Positions 11,037-22,518 of a stretch of DNA of 64,000 nucleotides are shown piece after piece (within the stretch, counting starts at the first letter, position 1; each line of letters starts with the position of its first letter). The notes under the pieces are model-generated. The model had not been told where the DNA came from. It saw nothing but the letters and a program-made list of their open reading frames with translations, and did not search any database. Source of the stretch: Astrocystis sublimbata (Eukaryota > Ascomycota > Sordariomycetes > Xylariales > Xylariaceae). The stretch covers positions 248,001-312,000 of the forward strand of contig JAJNNY010000023.1 of assembly GCA_022453515.1 (NCBI GenBank). Direction: 5' to 3'. The position numbers and the translations under genes are program-made.

Positions 11037-13017
11037 ATTACAAATATGGGCCCGCTGCGCTCGCCTACCCTCGGTGCCTCACTGCCGGGAGCTGCTGCTT
11101 TCCCGCCTCGATGATGCGAATGCGACTGTGCAGCCCGACCTACCAACATTGACTTTTAAGGTTGCAATTACGTACAGCTGGGTTCCTGTTACAACGTAGT
11201 CTCGCTGTTGGGTAGCAGTAGACACCGGATTGATCTTGTCGGCCAAGCAGCAGCCATGTTCCATGATACCACTGTTGCCGATCTTCTTAAAATAGGTAAC
11301 AGAAGATGTTCTAAGTACTCGCAGGCCCGTAGGGTACCCACCCCCGTCGTCCCTTGGCACCAACTGCCCCGAGGTTAGTGGCCCGTGGTGTCACTGGCGT
11401 CTACTCGTAATGTTCACAAGGAGGTAAGGTTCCCTTCTGTTGGAATCAGGGAATTAGGGGACTGTTTCAACCATCAACCATCACCAAGTTCTTATCTTGG
11501 TCAAAACTCAACCTACCTAATTTGGAGATATTGATATTACTATTACTGTATGCCACGTGCTCAACCACGGGTGTACATGAACTTCAAGGCTCACTGAGAG
11601 CGGGCATAATGCAGACTACCTACCTAACCTTACCTAAGGTATACACAGAGATACACCGCCGCTATCAGGCTCGAAGTCATTGACTTGTCTGACATAAGCA
11701 ACCAACTACTAACTACTATACTTAGTGTCTCCATGTCGGCACCCAGCGTAGTAGTGGCTTACGGGCATTACTTGTTGCACGGGTATTACTGCATTGCCAA
11801 CAAGTTTAGTAGATTTGATGCGTCATGCTACCGAGTCTCACGTACGGGTAGTTGCCAACTTGCCCCGGCCCGAGCTCTATGTCGAATCTAACGTCTGACT
11901 CTCAAGACGCCTATGAACGTTTAATTATAATTTTTCTCTCTCGAAGACATCGCGACCTTTCGGTGTCTACGAGCGTGTGACAGGTCTTCGGACTGTGATT
12001 TCCATGTGCCGTTATTTTCCTGATAGATGTCTTGATCAACACATCCAGCTCGGGTCCTGGTTACCCATCTACATACCTTACCTACATGTAGCAAGCAAGC
12101 CTAGGTACAGTAGGTAGTCGGCTACGCTAGTTTAGATCTCCTAGCAAGGAGAGTTGGGTGGACAGCAGCAGTAATCGTCGATAGGTGATCGCGGTCTATA
12201 GCCTTGCGCACTAGATCTTTAATTTTTTGGATTACCGGTTAAACTACTGGTGAGACTGGTGCGCAATTGCGAGCACGAACGTGGGATTCCCCATGACAGG
12301 GGTCCAGTAGAACATCGGTGTACAGAACGATAACATGCCACATATGCAGACAGACTGCCGTCCTCATGTGGCAGCTTCTAAACGGTACAAAGAAAACGTG
12401 CAGATGCAGCTTTTTTGTGGATAAAGCAGTTCTCGTCTATGTGGCCAAGGTTGAGGGGCGAGGGGACTGAGCCGGCAGGCAATACGAATTCGAATACACA
12501 GGCTTTGTCACACGCAGTCGGAAGAGATTGATAAAGATTTACGAGTACCGTATGTGCCCAGGTGGTGTTTGTGTTTGGGTGGTGTTGAGTGCTACATAGA
12601 ACCTGCATATTCGACCTGCCCTTGTAGCGCGTCCTATCACTGGAGGTCGACATCGTGGCATCGTGGATATCGACGTACACGCCACGACGGAGTTTACCTA
12701 TGGAATGACAAAGACACGAGCAGCAACCTTGGCCCGCTTGGACAGGGCTTTGGAGACTACCCAATTAGATAGATAGGCGGTGCGTGTAAGTAGTTCTTTC
12801 ACAAGGGATTCCCTTCGCCCACTAGTCCTAATTACTGAGTATGTAGATTGCCCACCCCAAAGATGCAATCTCATCATCGTCGCAGTACATATGTACATAC
12901 ATAGTCGTAGTACAGAAGATGGCTGACTCCATCCTGGCACCATGGCTATGCTGTCTGGAGCATAGCGTCATCTGCGCGGACCCCCTCAATCGTCTCTCCG
13001 ATCTGTATGGACCACCA

Positions 13018-13853
13018 CTATGATTGTGCGGTCGTGCTCGAGCGCAGCTGGAGGACTTCGGGACCCTCGATGCTCACCACCTTAGCGCCCGATCCTTCGA
13101 TAGACTTTTTGCACTGGGGCCAGCTCCCAGCGTCGACGGGCCTGGTGCCCTCCTCGATGAGGTAAGTCCGAAATCCTTCTCCGGCGGCATCTTCCGCGCA
13201 ACTCTTAACACAGTAATCACCGGCCAGCCCCACCACGTACACATGTGTGACAGCCCGACCGCGCAGCAGCGCCGCCAGCCCGCTGTCGCCCACGCGTGGC
13301 GAGGGCGACGTCGAGGTCGACCTCAACGGCGAGAACGGGGCGTAGAAGGGACTGTACATCTCGAAACGCGGGTCGGTGCCCTTGTGGATGATCTCGTCCA
13401 GCTTCCCCACGTCGAGCTCCGGCACCAGCTCCGCCCCCGCGGTGCCCTGCACGCAGTGTACTGGCCACAGCCGCGACGAGTAGCTCTCGGTCGCGTCGGT
13501 CGGGTTCACGATGGTCACCGAGTCGACGAACGGCTCCTTTCCCGGGTGGTTCGACGCAAACGAGACATGGTCTCGCGGGTGCCAGTCTTTCGTGGCCACC
13601 TTGAGCGCGAACGGTAAGCCTAGCAGCTCGTTGATCGGCCCTATAACGCCACGGCCATCGGGCACAGCCAGTGCGCCATTCTGTTACGCATGCTGGTGTT
13701 AGTGCATTGCATTGCTTTTGCCCGTCCCGGCATTCGGGTCACGGGTTAGGGGTTACGGGTCGGGAATGGCGGGGAGTTAGATGGGCATACCGGAGGACAG
13801 AAGTCTCCCTGTAGATCCACAATGATTAATGCGGGCGTAAAACGGTTCTCCAT
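13018..13853 (-). CDS. PNC1: Nicotinamidase (isochorismatase-like hydrolase)
   Basis: Hydrolyses nicotinamide to nicotinate in the NAD+ salvage pathway. Exon 1 is 13853-13791 and exon 2 is 13680-13018, joined in phase 0 over a 110-nt intron (gtatgc...taacag), giving 241 residues. The catalytic triad is visible: Asp13 in IIVDLQGDFCPP, Lys121 in IIHKGTDP and Cys178 in GLAGDYCVKS. Metal ligands are Asp53 and His55 in KDWHPRDHVSFA and His96 in WPVHCVQGT. The order and spacing match yeast Pnc1. Without the first exon the catalytic Asp would be missing, so the two-exon model is preferred. A GC-rich antisense frame over the same span is a shadow. Confidence 0.94.
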
Positions 13854-14406
13854 ATTGAAGGGACTTTGGGAGACTGGTGTTGTTGCCTCGAAGGTTTACA
13901 GCACTATCGAATCGTCTCGCGTTTTGCAGACTGATCACAGCCTGATACCTAAGTACCTAGGTAGGTAGGTCAGCTTAAATGGTGCGATGTCACTTGCTTC
14001 ACCGCCAATCCAGTTCAATTCTCGGAAACAGTAATTATAAATGTAGGCGACCTGGACTTTGAACAGTCTCCCGGACTTGATGTCTATTAGCAGAATACTA
14101 CAACATAACAGAGCAGGCAGTAACTCGGTGAGGGCAATCGGCGGGGTTGTCTCAACAGCTTACACATCGCATCACCTATGTAGGTAAGGTATGTAGTTAA
14201 CTACCTGGTAGTACAGCGAATTTAAACCTACCTACCTAACCAACCTAAGATTAAGTACGTATGTAAGAATCTTTACGTACCTTATCTTTCTATTAGCTTG
14301 ATTGACTCGTTCGTGACCTGCAATGTTTCTCCGTCTTAGTTACAAGGCTGTTGTACTCAAATGCAGAGTGATAGATACCTATACGTTTCGAGCCCACGTT
14401 ATAACC
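13854..14406. other. Intergenic DNA rich in ACCT/AGGT motifs
   Basis: Promoter side of the nicotinamidase gene and 3' side of the hydrolase. Motif copies occur at 13945-13970 (including TACCTAGGTAGGTAGGT) and in a loose run at 14172-14260. No gene is seen. Confidence 0.6.
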
Positions 14407-15757
14407 CTAAGCCTTCATCTGAGCTCGTCCATGATGATACCTAACGAATTCACCAATCTTCTTAGCCACTTGAGCCGAGCTTTCCTCAAATCCAAGGACA
14501 TGGCCAATGACGGCTGTATCATGCGGCGCATCCGGCTCCATGTACGTCTCGAGCTCGTTCCCTTCCACACCGCCCATCTCCCGCATCCAGTCCACGCCAT
14601 CGATGGCTAGAATCTCGACGGCACCGAAAGTGACAAGCATCGGGACCGGTGTCTTGAACGGGGAGCCAAGTGGTACGATATAGGGGTGTTGCGGTGGCGC
14701 ATCACCGATATACGTCTTTGCGCCCCATAAACAGAGAGCCCTGCCCAGGTAGTCGCTATTATAGTTCGGGTTGCTCTCAACGACAATCCCGGGCCACAAG
14801 AACTTGACCGGTGCCACCCAAGGTGAAATCACTGGAATGTCCCGAATTAGATTGCTGAATGTGAAACACGACGGTCTGGAGATGCGCGGAAAGCCAACTC
14901 ACGAAACGCGCACCTGGGCTGCGGGATGCTAAGCTCTGGATGCTCTACGATATAGCGAAGCAGCCCAATCACCAGATTGCCACCCGCGCTATCACCAGAG
15001 ACGGTAATATTCGAGGCCGGGACCCCGAGATTTCGTACAAAATACAGGTAGCTCGTCAGCGAGTCCTGCAGCGCAGCAGGGAAAGGGGCAGACGTCGGGC
15101 GGCTAGACAAGCGATACTGCAGAGCAAAGGCAGGGCCGGTTTCCCCGTGCTTCGACAGAAGGTCGAACATTGGCCCCGATGCCTTAATCCGACCATCGCC
15201 AAGGACGAATGCCCCGCCGTGGATGTGAAGAATGATCGGCCCGGCTTTGGCAGGATCCGCCGGTCTTTCCGGGTACCACGTGCCACCGATGATGGCGGGC
15301 TCGACGTCTTTACTTTCCAGCGGTCCGCGATACATGCCCTTGGGAAACGGCTCGATTATCTCCCATCTGTCCTTCTCCCCCCCAGGCTCCAGCGGCAGCG
15401 GCACCGGCGGCTCTGTTTCGGACCACATTCTGAGCGCCTCGCCGAAGAGTCGCATTACGAGTGACTTTTTGAAGCTCCACTACAATATTCAAATTCAGCA
15501 ACTATTAATAGCAGACACACATTCTAGGATGTTGAACTCGTCGGAGCACCAACGTTTCTTAGTTGAATTTAGAATGGCACTATCTCATCTAAACGAGGAT
15601 CACTCACGGTAGGGACCGGTCTTCCATTTTGGAAAGAGTAACGAATTATCCATATAGGCAGACGGATGATGATTGTGCCAAGATTGAAAAGCTGATAAAA
15701 CAGTCTCAATCCCGGGTATGACACGAGCGGCCGCCCAGGAAACGTCACAGTAGGCAT
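14407..15757 (-). CDS. Alpha/beta hydrolase, hormone-sensitive lipase family, membrane-anchored
   Basis: Esterase or lipase of the HSL family; the natural ester is not known. Exons 15757-15608, 15479-14903 and 14831-14407 join in frame (introns gtgagt...ttgtag, 128 nt, and gtgagt...ttccag, 71 nt) to give 383 residues. The short first exon supplies a hydrophobic N-terminal segment (about 18-38), probably a membrane anchor. The oxyanion-hole motif HGGAFVLGD is at 137-145 and the nucleophile elbow GDSAGGN has Ser214. The last exon brings SPWV, then the region that should hold the acid residue (around VEILAIDGVDW) and the catalytic His (likely IGHVLGF). An in-frame ATG 72 bases upstream (15829) is possible, but the chosen ATG gives the family-like start MPTVTFPGRP. 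Fungal relatives often detoxify or act in secondary metabolism, but no cluster is seen here. Confidence 0.87.
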
Positions 15758-17175
15758 TTCGGATACTGATGAGTGCTGTGCTAGGTTATGTATTGAAACA
15801 CAGAAAACAACCTCGACACAAAAATTCAAGTCCCGTATTTAGTTGGGACTGAGCTTGGTTAAGCGGAAAGCCGGTACTTTTACCGTTTGCGCTCAGACCC
15901 CGCTCATTGAACCTGCTCTTGATATATGTCCGTCGCATGATGTGGTCCAAAGCGATTTCATGGCAAGGTGCAAGGGCTCCGAGAGAACTTGGCGGTAGAT
16001 GGGTGGCCGCCTACCTGATATCTCAAGCTGTTGAGCGATATTCGGTAGCACTACTGGTTGAAAATATGACAAAAGAAGCTGCCAATATTGTAGCCAACCC
16101 ACCTCCCCACCGATGCCCATAATGCCCGCCTAGCAGTATTTTATTCCGGGAAAAGAATCCCGAATTAGGTACCCTGTCAAGGCTGGCAGAAAATTCCATA
16201 CCAGGATAACTACCGTACAGCTCTCCAACAATATCTCGGATCCATTACAGCATCATCCGAAGGCGGGATGTCGATGCATTTTTCAGACAGAAACTCAATA
16301 TATCGTTATCAAATTCTTTAGCGGGGTTCTCATGCATCCCCGGGCGCCAAAATACAGGAACAGGCCTAGACGGGCGGTTTACTTACAATGCCTCAAGTTC
16401 ACCAATATGACATACCTACTTCTCAAACATCTAGTAGCAGAAAAGAACCAAAATCGTTGCTGTAACAAACCCACAAACGCAATTCGACAGTTGAGAAAAA
16501 TGTCAAGTCAAAAATAAAAATAAAATCAGCGCAGACTGACCACACGAGCTTTCATGGCTTAAATCTGAATTGATCAGAATTGGGTCATTTGAGGGAACTG
16601 CAAGACATCAAGTCAGCCCAAACGCTCGATCAGCAGCCAGCTTTCTTCGTCTTTTTTCTGCATCAACCCATGCTATTTATTATGTTCGGAGCAAGAGTCA
16701 GAAAACGATGTCTGACCATCAAACTTGTCTATTCCACATTTACGACATGACGTTTATGCAAACTGTCAAGCACATATTTGGAGTTACTGGCAACCTCCCC
16801 AGTTCTGGACAAAAGGGACGGTGATTTTCGTATTAGGACTATCAAAATCCTTCATGGGACCAAGTTGTAATTGTTGCGGATCAATCTTTATCCCCAAATC
16901 TTCTCCGCGCCAACTAGCACAGAGCGTTGGAGGACTCGTCAACGTAATTATCTCGATCTGCACTTCCCAACCCAAACTCCAGCAATATGTGTCTCGCGGA
17001 GGTGTACTGACGGCAACTGTGTATATAACTCCCATAAGTCTGGTTCGTTCATAGTTCTGTTTGAGCGAATTGACTCTGGCATGAAATTTACGCACGTATT
17101 CCCAGCGCTATTCAACCCCCAGACCACACCTACCTACCTAGGTAGGTATACAAGCCCGGCTTCCCACATCACAAA
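15758..17175. other. Divergent intergenic region, no gene seen
   Basis: Upstream DNA of both the hydrolase (-) and the dehydroquinase (+). Open frames on both strands are under 140 codons and overlap each other without recognisable domains. An 18-bp palindrome lies just before the dehydroquinase start. Confidence 0.55.
17131..17148. repeat. 18-bp perfect palindrome TACCTACCTAGGTAGGTA
   Basis: A complete palindrome whose two arms are TACCTACCT and AGGTAGGTA. It ends 27 bases before the dehydroquinase ATG, so it should lie in the promoter or leader. The identical 18-mer recurs at 49924-49941. Confidence 0.8.
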
Positions 17176-17628
17176 ATGTCACGAACAATCCTCCTCCTCA
17201 ACGGGCCCAACCTCAACCTCCTCGGCACCCGCGAGCCAGACATATACGGCACCACCACGCTATCAGACGTAGTAGCCCAAGCCGAGACGCAAGCGTCCAG
17301 TTTGGGAATCTCCTTGCAGAGTTTCCAGTCGAACCACGAAGGCGCGATCATAGACAGAATCCACCGTGCGCGAGGCAGTGTCGATGCCATCGTCATCAAC
17401 CCAGGGGCCCTCGCACACACGAGTGTCGCTCTCAGAGACGCTTTACTGGGCGTCGAGATCCCCTTCGTCGAGCTACACGTCAGCAACGTCCACGCGCGCG
17501 AGCAGTTCCGTCACCACAGCTACCTCCAGGACAAGGCCGTTGCCGTCATCTGTGGCTTGGGGACGTATGGATACACGGCTGCTATTGAGTTTGCGTCGAA
17601 GCATGTGAAGATTAAGGGGAAATTGTGA
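17176..17628 (+). CDS. qutE/qa-2: Type II 3-dehydroquinate dehydratase (catabolic dehydroquinase)
   Basis: Dehydrates 3-dehydroquinate to 3-dehydroshikimate. In fungi the small type II enzyme serves quinate catabolism, while the shikimate pathway uses a type I domain in the AROM protein. Single exon, 150 residues, the usual length. The family residues fall at their expected places: Arg19 and Tyr24 in GTREPDIYG, Asn75 and His81 in NPGALAHTS, and His101 in VELHVSN. The enzyme forms a dodecamer in known relatives. The start ATG has context CACAAAATGTC, with the ACCT palindrome just upstream. In Neurospora and Aspergillus the gene lies in a quinate cluster with permease, dehydrogenase, dehydratase and regulators; none of these is next to it here. 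Confidence 0.96.
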   Translation: MSRTILLLNGPNLNLLGTREPDIYGTTTLSDVVAQAETQASSLGISLQSFQSNHEGAIIDRIHRARGSVDAIVINPGALAHTSVALRDALLGVEIPFVELHVSNVHAREQFRHHSYLQDKAVAVICGLGTYGYTAAIEFASKHVKIKGKL

Positions 17629-18044
17629 GGAGGGGTGGAATTTGTGGTTGAATGGTGGGATACTTACGATGCGATGCGTGGATGATAGGTCAGAAGTGCT
17701 CGCTAGCAGACAATATTGAATTCCTTCCCCTAATCTATGGTATCTACCGTGTGGAACCGTTATGTTGTTCAATGTTCCAAAGTTCGCCGGCCAAAACATA
17801 TTCATCTATCACAAGAAACACACAAATCAAGGTTGACCTATACTATGCCCATGTTACGGCCGTTATACGTGAGTCGGGTCACCATCTTGAACCCTATTGG
17901 AAAGAGCAGCGCTATGCAAATTCGCCGCCAGTTCCATGCCTATCTTTTCCCAACGCCGAATTGTAACATACCAAGCAAACCAAGCACCATACTGTCTGTA
18001 AGTGCCGCTATCCTCTCTTTAATACTTGTTAATGCCGCGTAGAA
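17629..18044. other. Convergent 3' intergenic region
   Basis: Lies between the stops of the dehydroquinase (+) and the mitochondrial protein (-). Two short open frames overlap here but have no recognisable motif. Confidence 0.5.
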
Positions 18045-19497
18045 TTACCTGAGAGGTGACTGTTTCCTTGGGCGAATAGCTCTTAGTGCCAATTTGGTGG
18101 TCCTCGGGTCGAACTTCCTGGTTTGTGGATCCCACCATGCGAAACAGTCGACTGTGATGATAGCACGCGGTGTCATAATTTCCACTAAGCCAGAGACACG
18201 GATCGATCCTCGAGGGGGCAAGGCGCCTGGACTGCGCCAGTTCTTTGCCAGAGCGTGCTTGAACTTGGCCCAGGGGCCACTGAGATGGTCTTGCGTCGTA
18301 CGAACCATATACATGTCTTTCGCCTTGGGCACGGTGGGAAGAGCGTCGCCGACACCGGCACCGGCGCCTCCATTCTCAGGTGTTCTCGTAGAGCCCGCAG
18401 TTCTGCCGTCTAGTGGGGAAAACGGAGCCGCAGACGACCCGTTGCTGGTCTGTCCTTGTGAGGATACAGACGGCTGCGCTGCATCGGGCTTTCCAGACTG
18501 CTTCTTGAGCTGCTGTTGGATCCTGTCGATGGTTTGCTGCATGTTGGCCACGGAATCTGGCTGGGTCTCGTACCCGAACAACTTGGCGACGATCATGGCG
18601 TTTTGCTTGAGCAGTTCACCCATGAACGTGGCTAACGAATACGCGACGGCGGTTGGTGCGAGGGCTTGCTTCGTCCACAGGGCAGCCCGCGTATCGACAG
18701 GCTGTGTGCCCCATCGGAGGCCCTCTCCGTCACCAAAGCAAAGGCTGTTGGAAGTCAGCAAACATGCCATCGCACGAGGGCAGTGGGGGGAAGGCCGTAC
18801 CCTTGTCTAACGAAGGTCGGCGGTGGCTTTGAAGGGTATAGCAAATCGAGCCAATACTGGTGGATGACGAGTTCATGGCCCAGTTTGGCGTGGAGAGGAT
18901 GATGCGCAACGGCGAGACGGGCCAGCTCGGCTAGGTTATCTATTCATTCACAAGATCTGTCAGCGAGACACGGGCGCGACAAAGACCTGGCGGATGCCGT
19001 ATTTGATGCGCACCTCGTATGGTCTGCATAAGCTGGGAATCGCGGCTGACTCGGACGTAGGCCTTCCATTCTGGGTCTGTGCCGCGATATGGCAAGGGGT
19101 CAACTATCTGGGTGAAGCCTGGGAAGGGTATGAAGAAAGGCACTTCGGCGTCTTCCTCCAGCTCGCGGCGCTCCTCTTCGGTCAGCTCCAGATCCGACTC
19201 GTCCACCAAGGCGAGCAAGGTTCGTGTGATGACTTCGTAGAATACATAGCCGGCGCCGGCGTATATGAGGAAGTTGCTGCGGTTCATGGGTCAGTACAAG
19301 CCCTCTGGACGAGGGAAAATGCCGACGTACAGAATCCTGGGCCCTTTCCTCTTGAACTTGACGTGCTGTATCCGCACGACGTCGGGCTCTGTATGTAAGA
19401 ACCGCGGCCGTGCAGTCGTCCGTACAGTCGTCCGTGCAATCGCTGTTCGAAGGCCAATAGATTGGAGATTCCCCCGCGGCCGGAGTAATCGCAACAT
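18045..19497 (-). CDS. Predicted mitochondrial protein of unknown function
   Basis: Family not identified with certainty. Exons 19497-19331, 19276-19014, 18939-18801 and 18744-18045 join in frame (introns 54, 74 and 56 nt, ending cgcag, aatag and aacag) to give 422 residues. The N-terminus, MLRLLRPRGNLQSIGLRTAI, is rich in Arg and lacks acids, as expected of a mitochondrial presequence. A hydrophobic segment (NFLIYAGAGYVFYEVITRTLL) begins at about residue 56 and could span the inner membrane. After it come an acidic stretch (SDLELTEEERRELEEDAE), a PFFIPFPGFTQ motif and a Q-rich helix. The C-terminal quarter has a WW motif (DCFAWWDP) in a beta-rich segment. A donor-like sequence (CAGGTAATTC) overlaps the stop codon, so a further 3' exon cannot be ruled out. 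Confidence 0.8.
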
Positions 19498-20137
19498 GAC
19501 GGGCAAATTTCAGAGGCACGCCAGGGGCCGGCGGCCGGAGGCAGGAGACACTCTCGCGCGGGTGCGAGGCACGGAGGAGCAGCGAAGACGAGGCGGACTG
19601 TTGACGACGTGGATCGTGGCGTGGTAAAACCTCGATGCGTTGGCGGGAGCTGGAGTCGAGATAATCAGTTGTTGCGACAGAGAGGAAAATAATGTCGAAT
19701 ATTGACTTTTAGGTTGACGTATCCCGCGAAGGATGGACGGGTCTTGAGGGAGGGATGCGCCCTGGAGACTAACTGGGCTCGACTGGGGCGCGTGGCTAAA
19801 TGGGGGACCGATCTGGAGAACGACGGGTACCTAGGTAGGAGGTACCTAGCTCACCTACCGCTGTCTCTCAAGTGGCTTGTCTCGGTCCAGGAAGGGGCAA
19901 GGTGGCCAACATGTGCTCCTGCTAATTGATGTATGCCATATAATACGGCAGAATTAGTCTTTAACGGCGAAAAAGATATAAGTATCTCATGAAAGACCGG
20001 ACCTGTGCTTGCCCAGACCCGTTCATTCACTAGAAGTTCTCAGTTGTTCTTTCTCTGAGCTGGATGATTCCTGGGAATATAGTATGCTTTTCGATTAGGT
20101 TTGGGCAAACGCAGCTTGCCTGGCTGCAAAATGCTTT
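19498..20137. other. Intergenic DNA before the tRNA gene
   Basis: Contains the promoter of the mitochondrial protein gene and a GGTACCTAGGTAGGAGGTACC cluster at about 19826-19846. No gene is seen. Confidence 0.5.
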
Positions 20138-20229
20138 GGTGTGATGGCCGAGTGGTTATGGCGACAGACTTAAGTTGTACAAGGGTTCTGTTGACGAAAG
20201 TCGCGCGAGTTCGAACCTCGCTCACATCA
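20138..20229 (+). tRNA. tRNA-Leu (anticodon UAA) with an 11-nt intron
   Basis: The acceptor stem pairs 20138-20144 (GGTGTGA) with 20222-20228 (TCACATC), with one G-U pair, and the discriminator is A20229. The anticodon stem pairs ACAGA (20164-20168) with TCTGT (20187-20191). The anticodon TAA is at 20171-20173, followed by G37. Eleven bases (20175-20185, TTGTACAAGGG) interrupt the loop at the standard position between 37 and 38. A long variable arm (TGACGAAAGTCGC) marks a class II tRNA. The T arm is GCGAG, TTCGAAC, CTCGC. Confidence 0.92.
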
Positions 20230-20240
20230 CAAGATAATTC

Positions 20241-20244
20241 TTTT
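20241..20244 (+). terminator. RNA polymerase III terminator of the tRNA gene
   Basis: The first run of four T after the tRNA, 12 bases beyond the mature 3' end, in the context ATTCTTTTGC. Confidence 0.6.
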
Positions 20245-20818
20245 GCTGTCTGTCTACTGTTGCTCTCTCTACATATTTGTTTTTGATCTTTTTCTGGGAA
20301 AATATAATGTGGCTATAAAACATTCCTGGATTCTATTTTGCGTAATAGCGGAATATATCTCCAATTTCGGATTGCAGGTTTAAACATGTACTTGCTATCC
20401 AGCTATTACGGTGGCACAGGTGCGGCGGTAGTAGGGGTCATAGGGGTCCAGTTCTGTGGCTTCTATCTAGGAGGTACCTACCTAGGTAGAACCGTTTCAG
20501 ATGCTCCGGGCACCTGGAACTGCCCAGTGCCCATGGTAATTATCACTGCAGTAGGTACTCCCGACATCTCCCCTGTAGGTAGCGTGTACCTTGGTACTAG
20601 TTCTACCTGGACGTGCTCGAGTCGCATCCAAGCTCCTGACCTCTTAGCTGGTACCTCCTAGCCTCTAGGTATAATCAATTAGAGGCTGCATCAGCCTTGC
20701 ATCGTCGTACACGCTCTCGACCACACCTCAGTCAGACAGCAGCAGCAGCAGCATCACCATCCCCGTCATCGCCACCATCATCAAGTCGCTGGCGATCAGT
20801 CACAGGCTCACGACCAAG
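20245..20818. other. Intergenic DNA, promoter of the Vps3844-type gene
   Basis: Holds ACCT/AGGT motifs at 20472-20490 and 20650-20670 and a CAG repeat (AGCAGCAGCAGCAGCATC) just before the next gene. No gene is seen. Confidence 0.5.
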
Positions 20819-22044
20819 ATGAAGCTCAACAGCTTCTTCGTCCCAGCAATCGCGGGTGTCGCGGTCGCTGCTGACCCGGCACCGCTGGAACACGCCGAGG
20901 CATACATGCTCAGACACACCAAGCCGACCACATCGTCGTCCAACGCCCCATCGATACCACACTCCCTCGCCGAGACCATCCTCCTCCAGCGCCTCAGTTC
21001 GCCCGACCGGCCGTCCGCTCTCGGCCACATGCCCGAATCGCTGGGCCAAGACGAGGCTATCTCCTACATCAACGAATTCGCGACGCCCTCGCGACCCCTG
21101 TTCGACAGTGCCGAGGGGGGCGAGCCCAAGCAGCTCGTCATCGCCTTCTCCGGCGTCGACTCCGACCAGCACAAGCAGCTCAAGGCCGCTATACCGCGTG
21201 TGCCGCTTGCTTTCACGGCGCCTGGCCTTGGTCGGTTGCCCGCCGAGGTCAGCTCTGACTGTGCCTTTGGACCGTCCATCAACCCAAGACCAAGCGAGGC
21301 TAGCAAATGTTGGAGTGGGAACACGCAGTATCTCCAATATGATGTGAAAAAGGTATGATATAGCAGCAGATCCGACACGCTCTGCTCCCAGGCCCATGGA
21401 CTATGGACTATATATGTTGACAACACCCTGCGCCACAGGACAGTGACATCGTCAAGCAGCTCAGCATCAACCTGGCGGCGCTGAAGTCTTACGCCAACGA
21501 GGGTCTCATGGAGACAACTATCGTCTTCCTCGACTCCTCGTCTGATTCGGAGGTCCACCGTCGCCAAGTGCTGCACCAGAAGGAGAAAGTTATTTCCTCG
21601 CCAGCCAGCCCCGATGCGACCTTTGTCTCGAGCACACATTCCGACAGCAAGAGCAACAAGGACAAAGCCTACAACCCCCTCGCCGGCCGTCCCACACCCA
21701 TCCCCAGCTGCTTCGAGTCCAAGAGCGCGTGCGAGAACGCAACCGAGTCGTGCTCCGGCCACGGCCAGTGCGTCGACCGCTGGGGCAAGGATGACACCAA
21801 GAACAGCTGCTTCTTCTGCCACTGCGGCAGCACCATCGAGCCGCAACCCAAGGGCAAGAAAGGCGTCTATTACTGGGGCGGTGCTACCTGTGAGAAGCGC
21901 GATGTCAGCACCCCCTTCTGGCTCTTCGCAGGCGTCACCATCGCCCTGGTGGCTACCGTCACCTTTTCCATCGGTTTGCTCTTCAGTGTGGGCGAGGAGA
22001 AGCTGCCCGGTGTCATTGGCGCAGGTGTTTCGAGGTCAAAGTAA
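20819..22044 (+). CDS. Vps3844/DUF3844-type single-pass membrane protein
   Basis: A fungal ER or vacuolar-pathway type I membrane protein; members of this family carry a C-terminal domain named after vacuolar sorting protein Vps3844. Its molecular role is poorly known. Exons 20819-21352 and 21439-22044 join in phase 0 (intron gtatga...ccacag, 86 nt) to give 379 residues. A signal peptide (about 1-18, MKLNSFFVPAIAGVAVAA) leads a lumenal domain. Before the membrane is a cysteine-rich, EGF-like block with CSGHGQCVDR, FFCHCGS and GGATCEKRD. One membrane segment (about 339-363, WLFAGVTIALVATVTFSIGL) and a short cytosolic tail follow. The block plus membrane segment is the hallmark used here. Its 3' end faces that of the Ntr2-like gene. 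Confidence 0.87.
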
Positions 22045-22518
22045 GTAAGATGGAGGTAACAATCAATCATGAGTCTTGACGGCATCATGAGGGAGACTCC
22101 GTATATAGATGCCAGGCCACCAAAGCCTTCGGCTCGGGTCTTCTAGCTCTAGCATTAATCCAGCACAGCAGGAGGAAGAACTATGCTTTGACTGACCTGT
22201 CTATGTTGGTAAGCGAAGCAGTGTATCAATATGTAACCGGTACGAGAGGCACTTTTGGCGGCATCGTCATTGTCATTGTCACTGATAACTAATTACAACT
22301 CTCACCATGGTTCCTGGGATATGTGGGATCAACCAAGGCCTGTTCTATAGTTTTTGTCATATTAAATAGAGATATGAGTCAGAAGAAGACACGGATTGCT
22401 ATCATGTTTCTCTCCCTTGCCATATTGCGTGTGACCTTCACGTCATTTATCAAGTTAAATAAATATCTTCATGTTGTATGTTGTATCGTCATATACTGAA
22501 ACGGGGGTATCATAAGTC
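22045..22518. other. Convergent 3' intergenic region
   Basis: Contains the 3' ends of the Vps3844-type (+) and Ntr2-like (-) transcripts. AT-rich near 22360-22480. No gene is seen. Confidence 0.5.

Larger units (their letters stand above)
10217..13017. other. Intergenic DNA between HMG-CoA reductase and nicotinamidase
   Basis: About 2.8 kb with no supportable gene. It holds the HMG-CoA reductase promoter and leader, a 17-G run, a dense cluster of ACCT/AGGT motifs at 10981-11036, and further copies near 11511, 11617-11640 and 12066-12115. Open frames here (for example 12378-12764, -) are short, lack recognisable motifs and have no splice-linked partners. Confidence 0.55.

Noticed and set aside
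12378..12764. 128-codon minus-strand frame
   Set aside because: No domain, no signal peptide, no partner exon and poor codon pattern.
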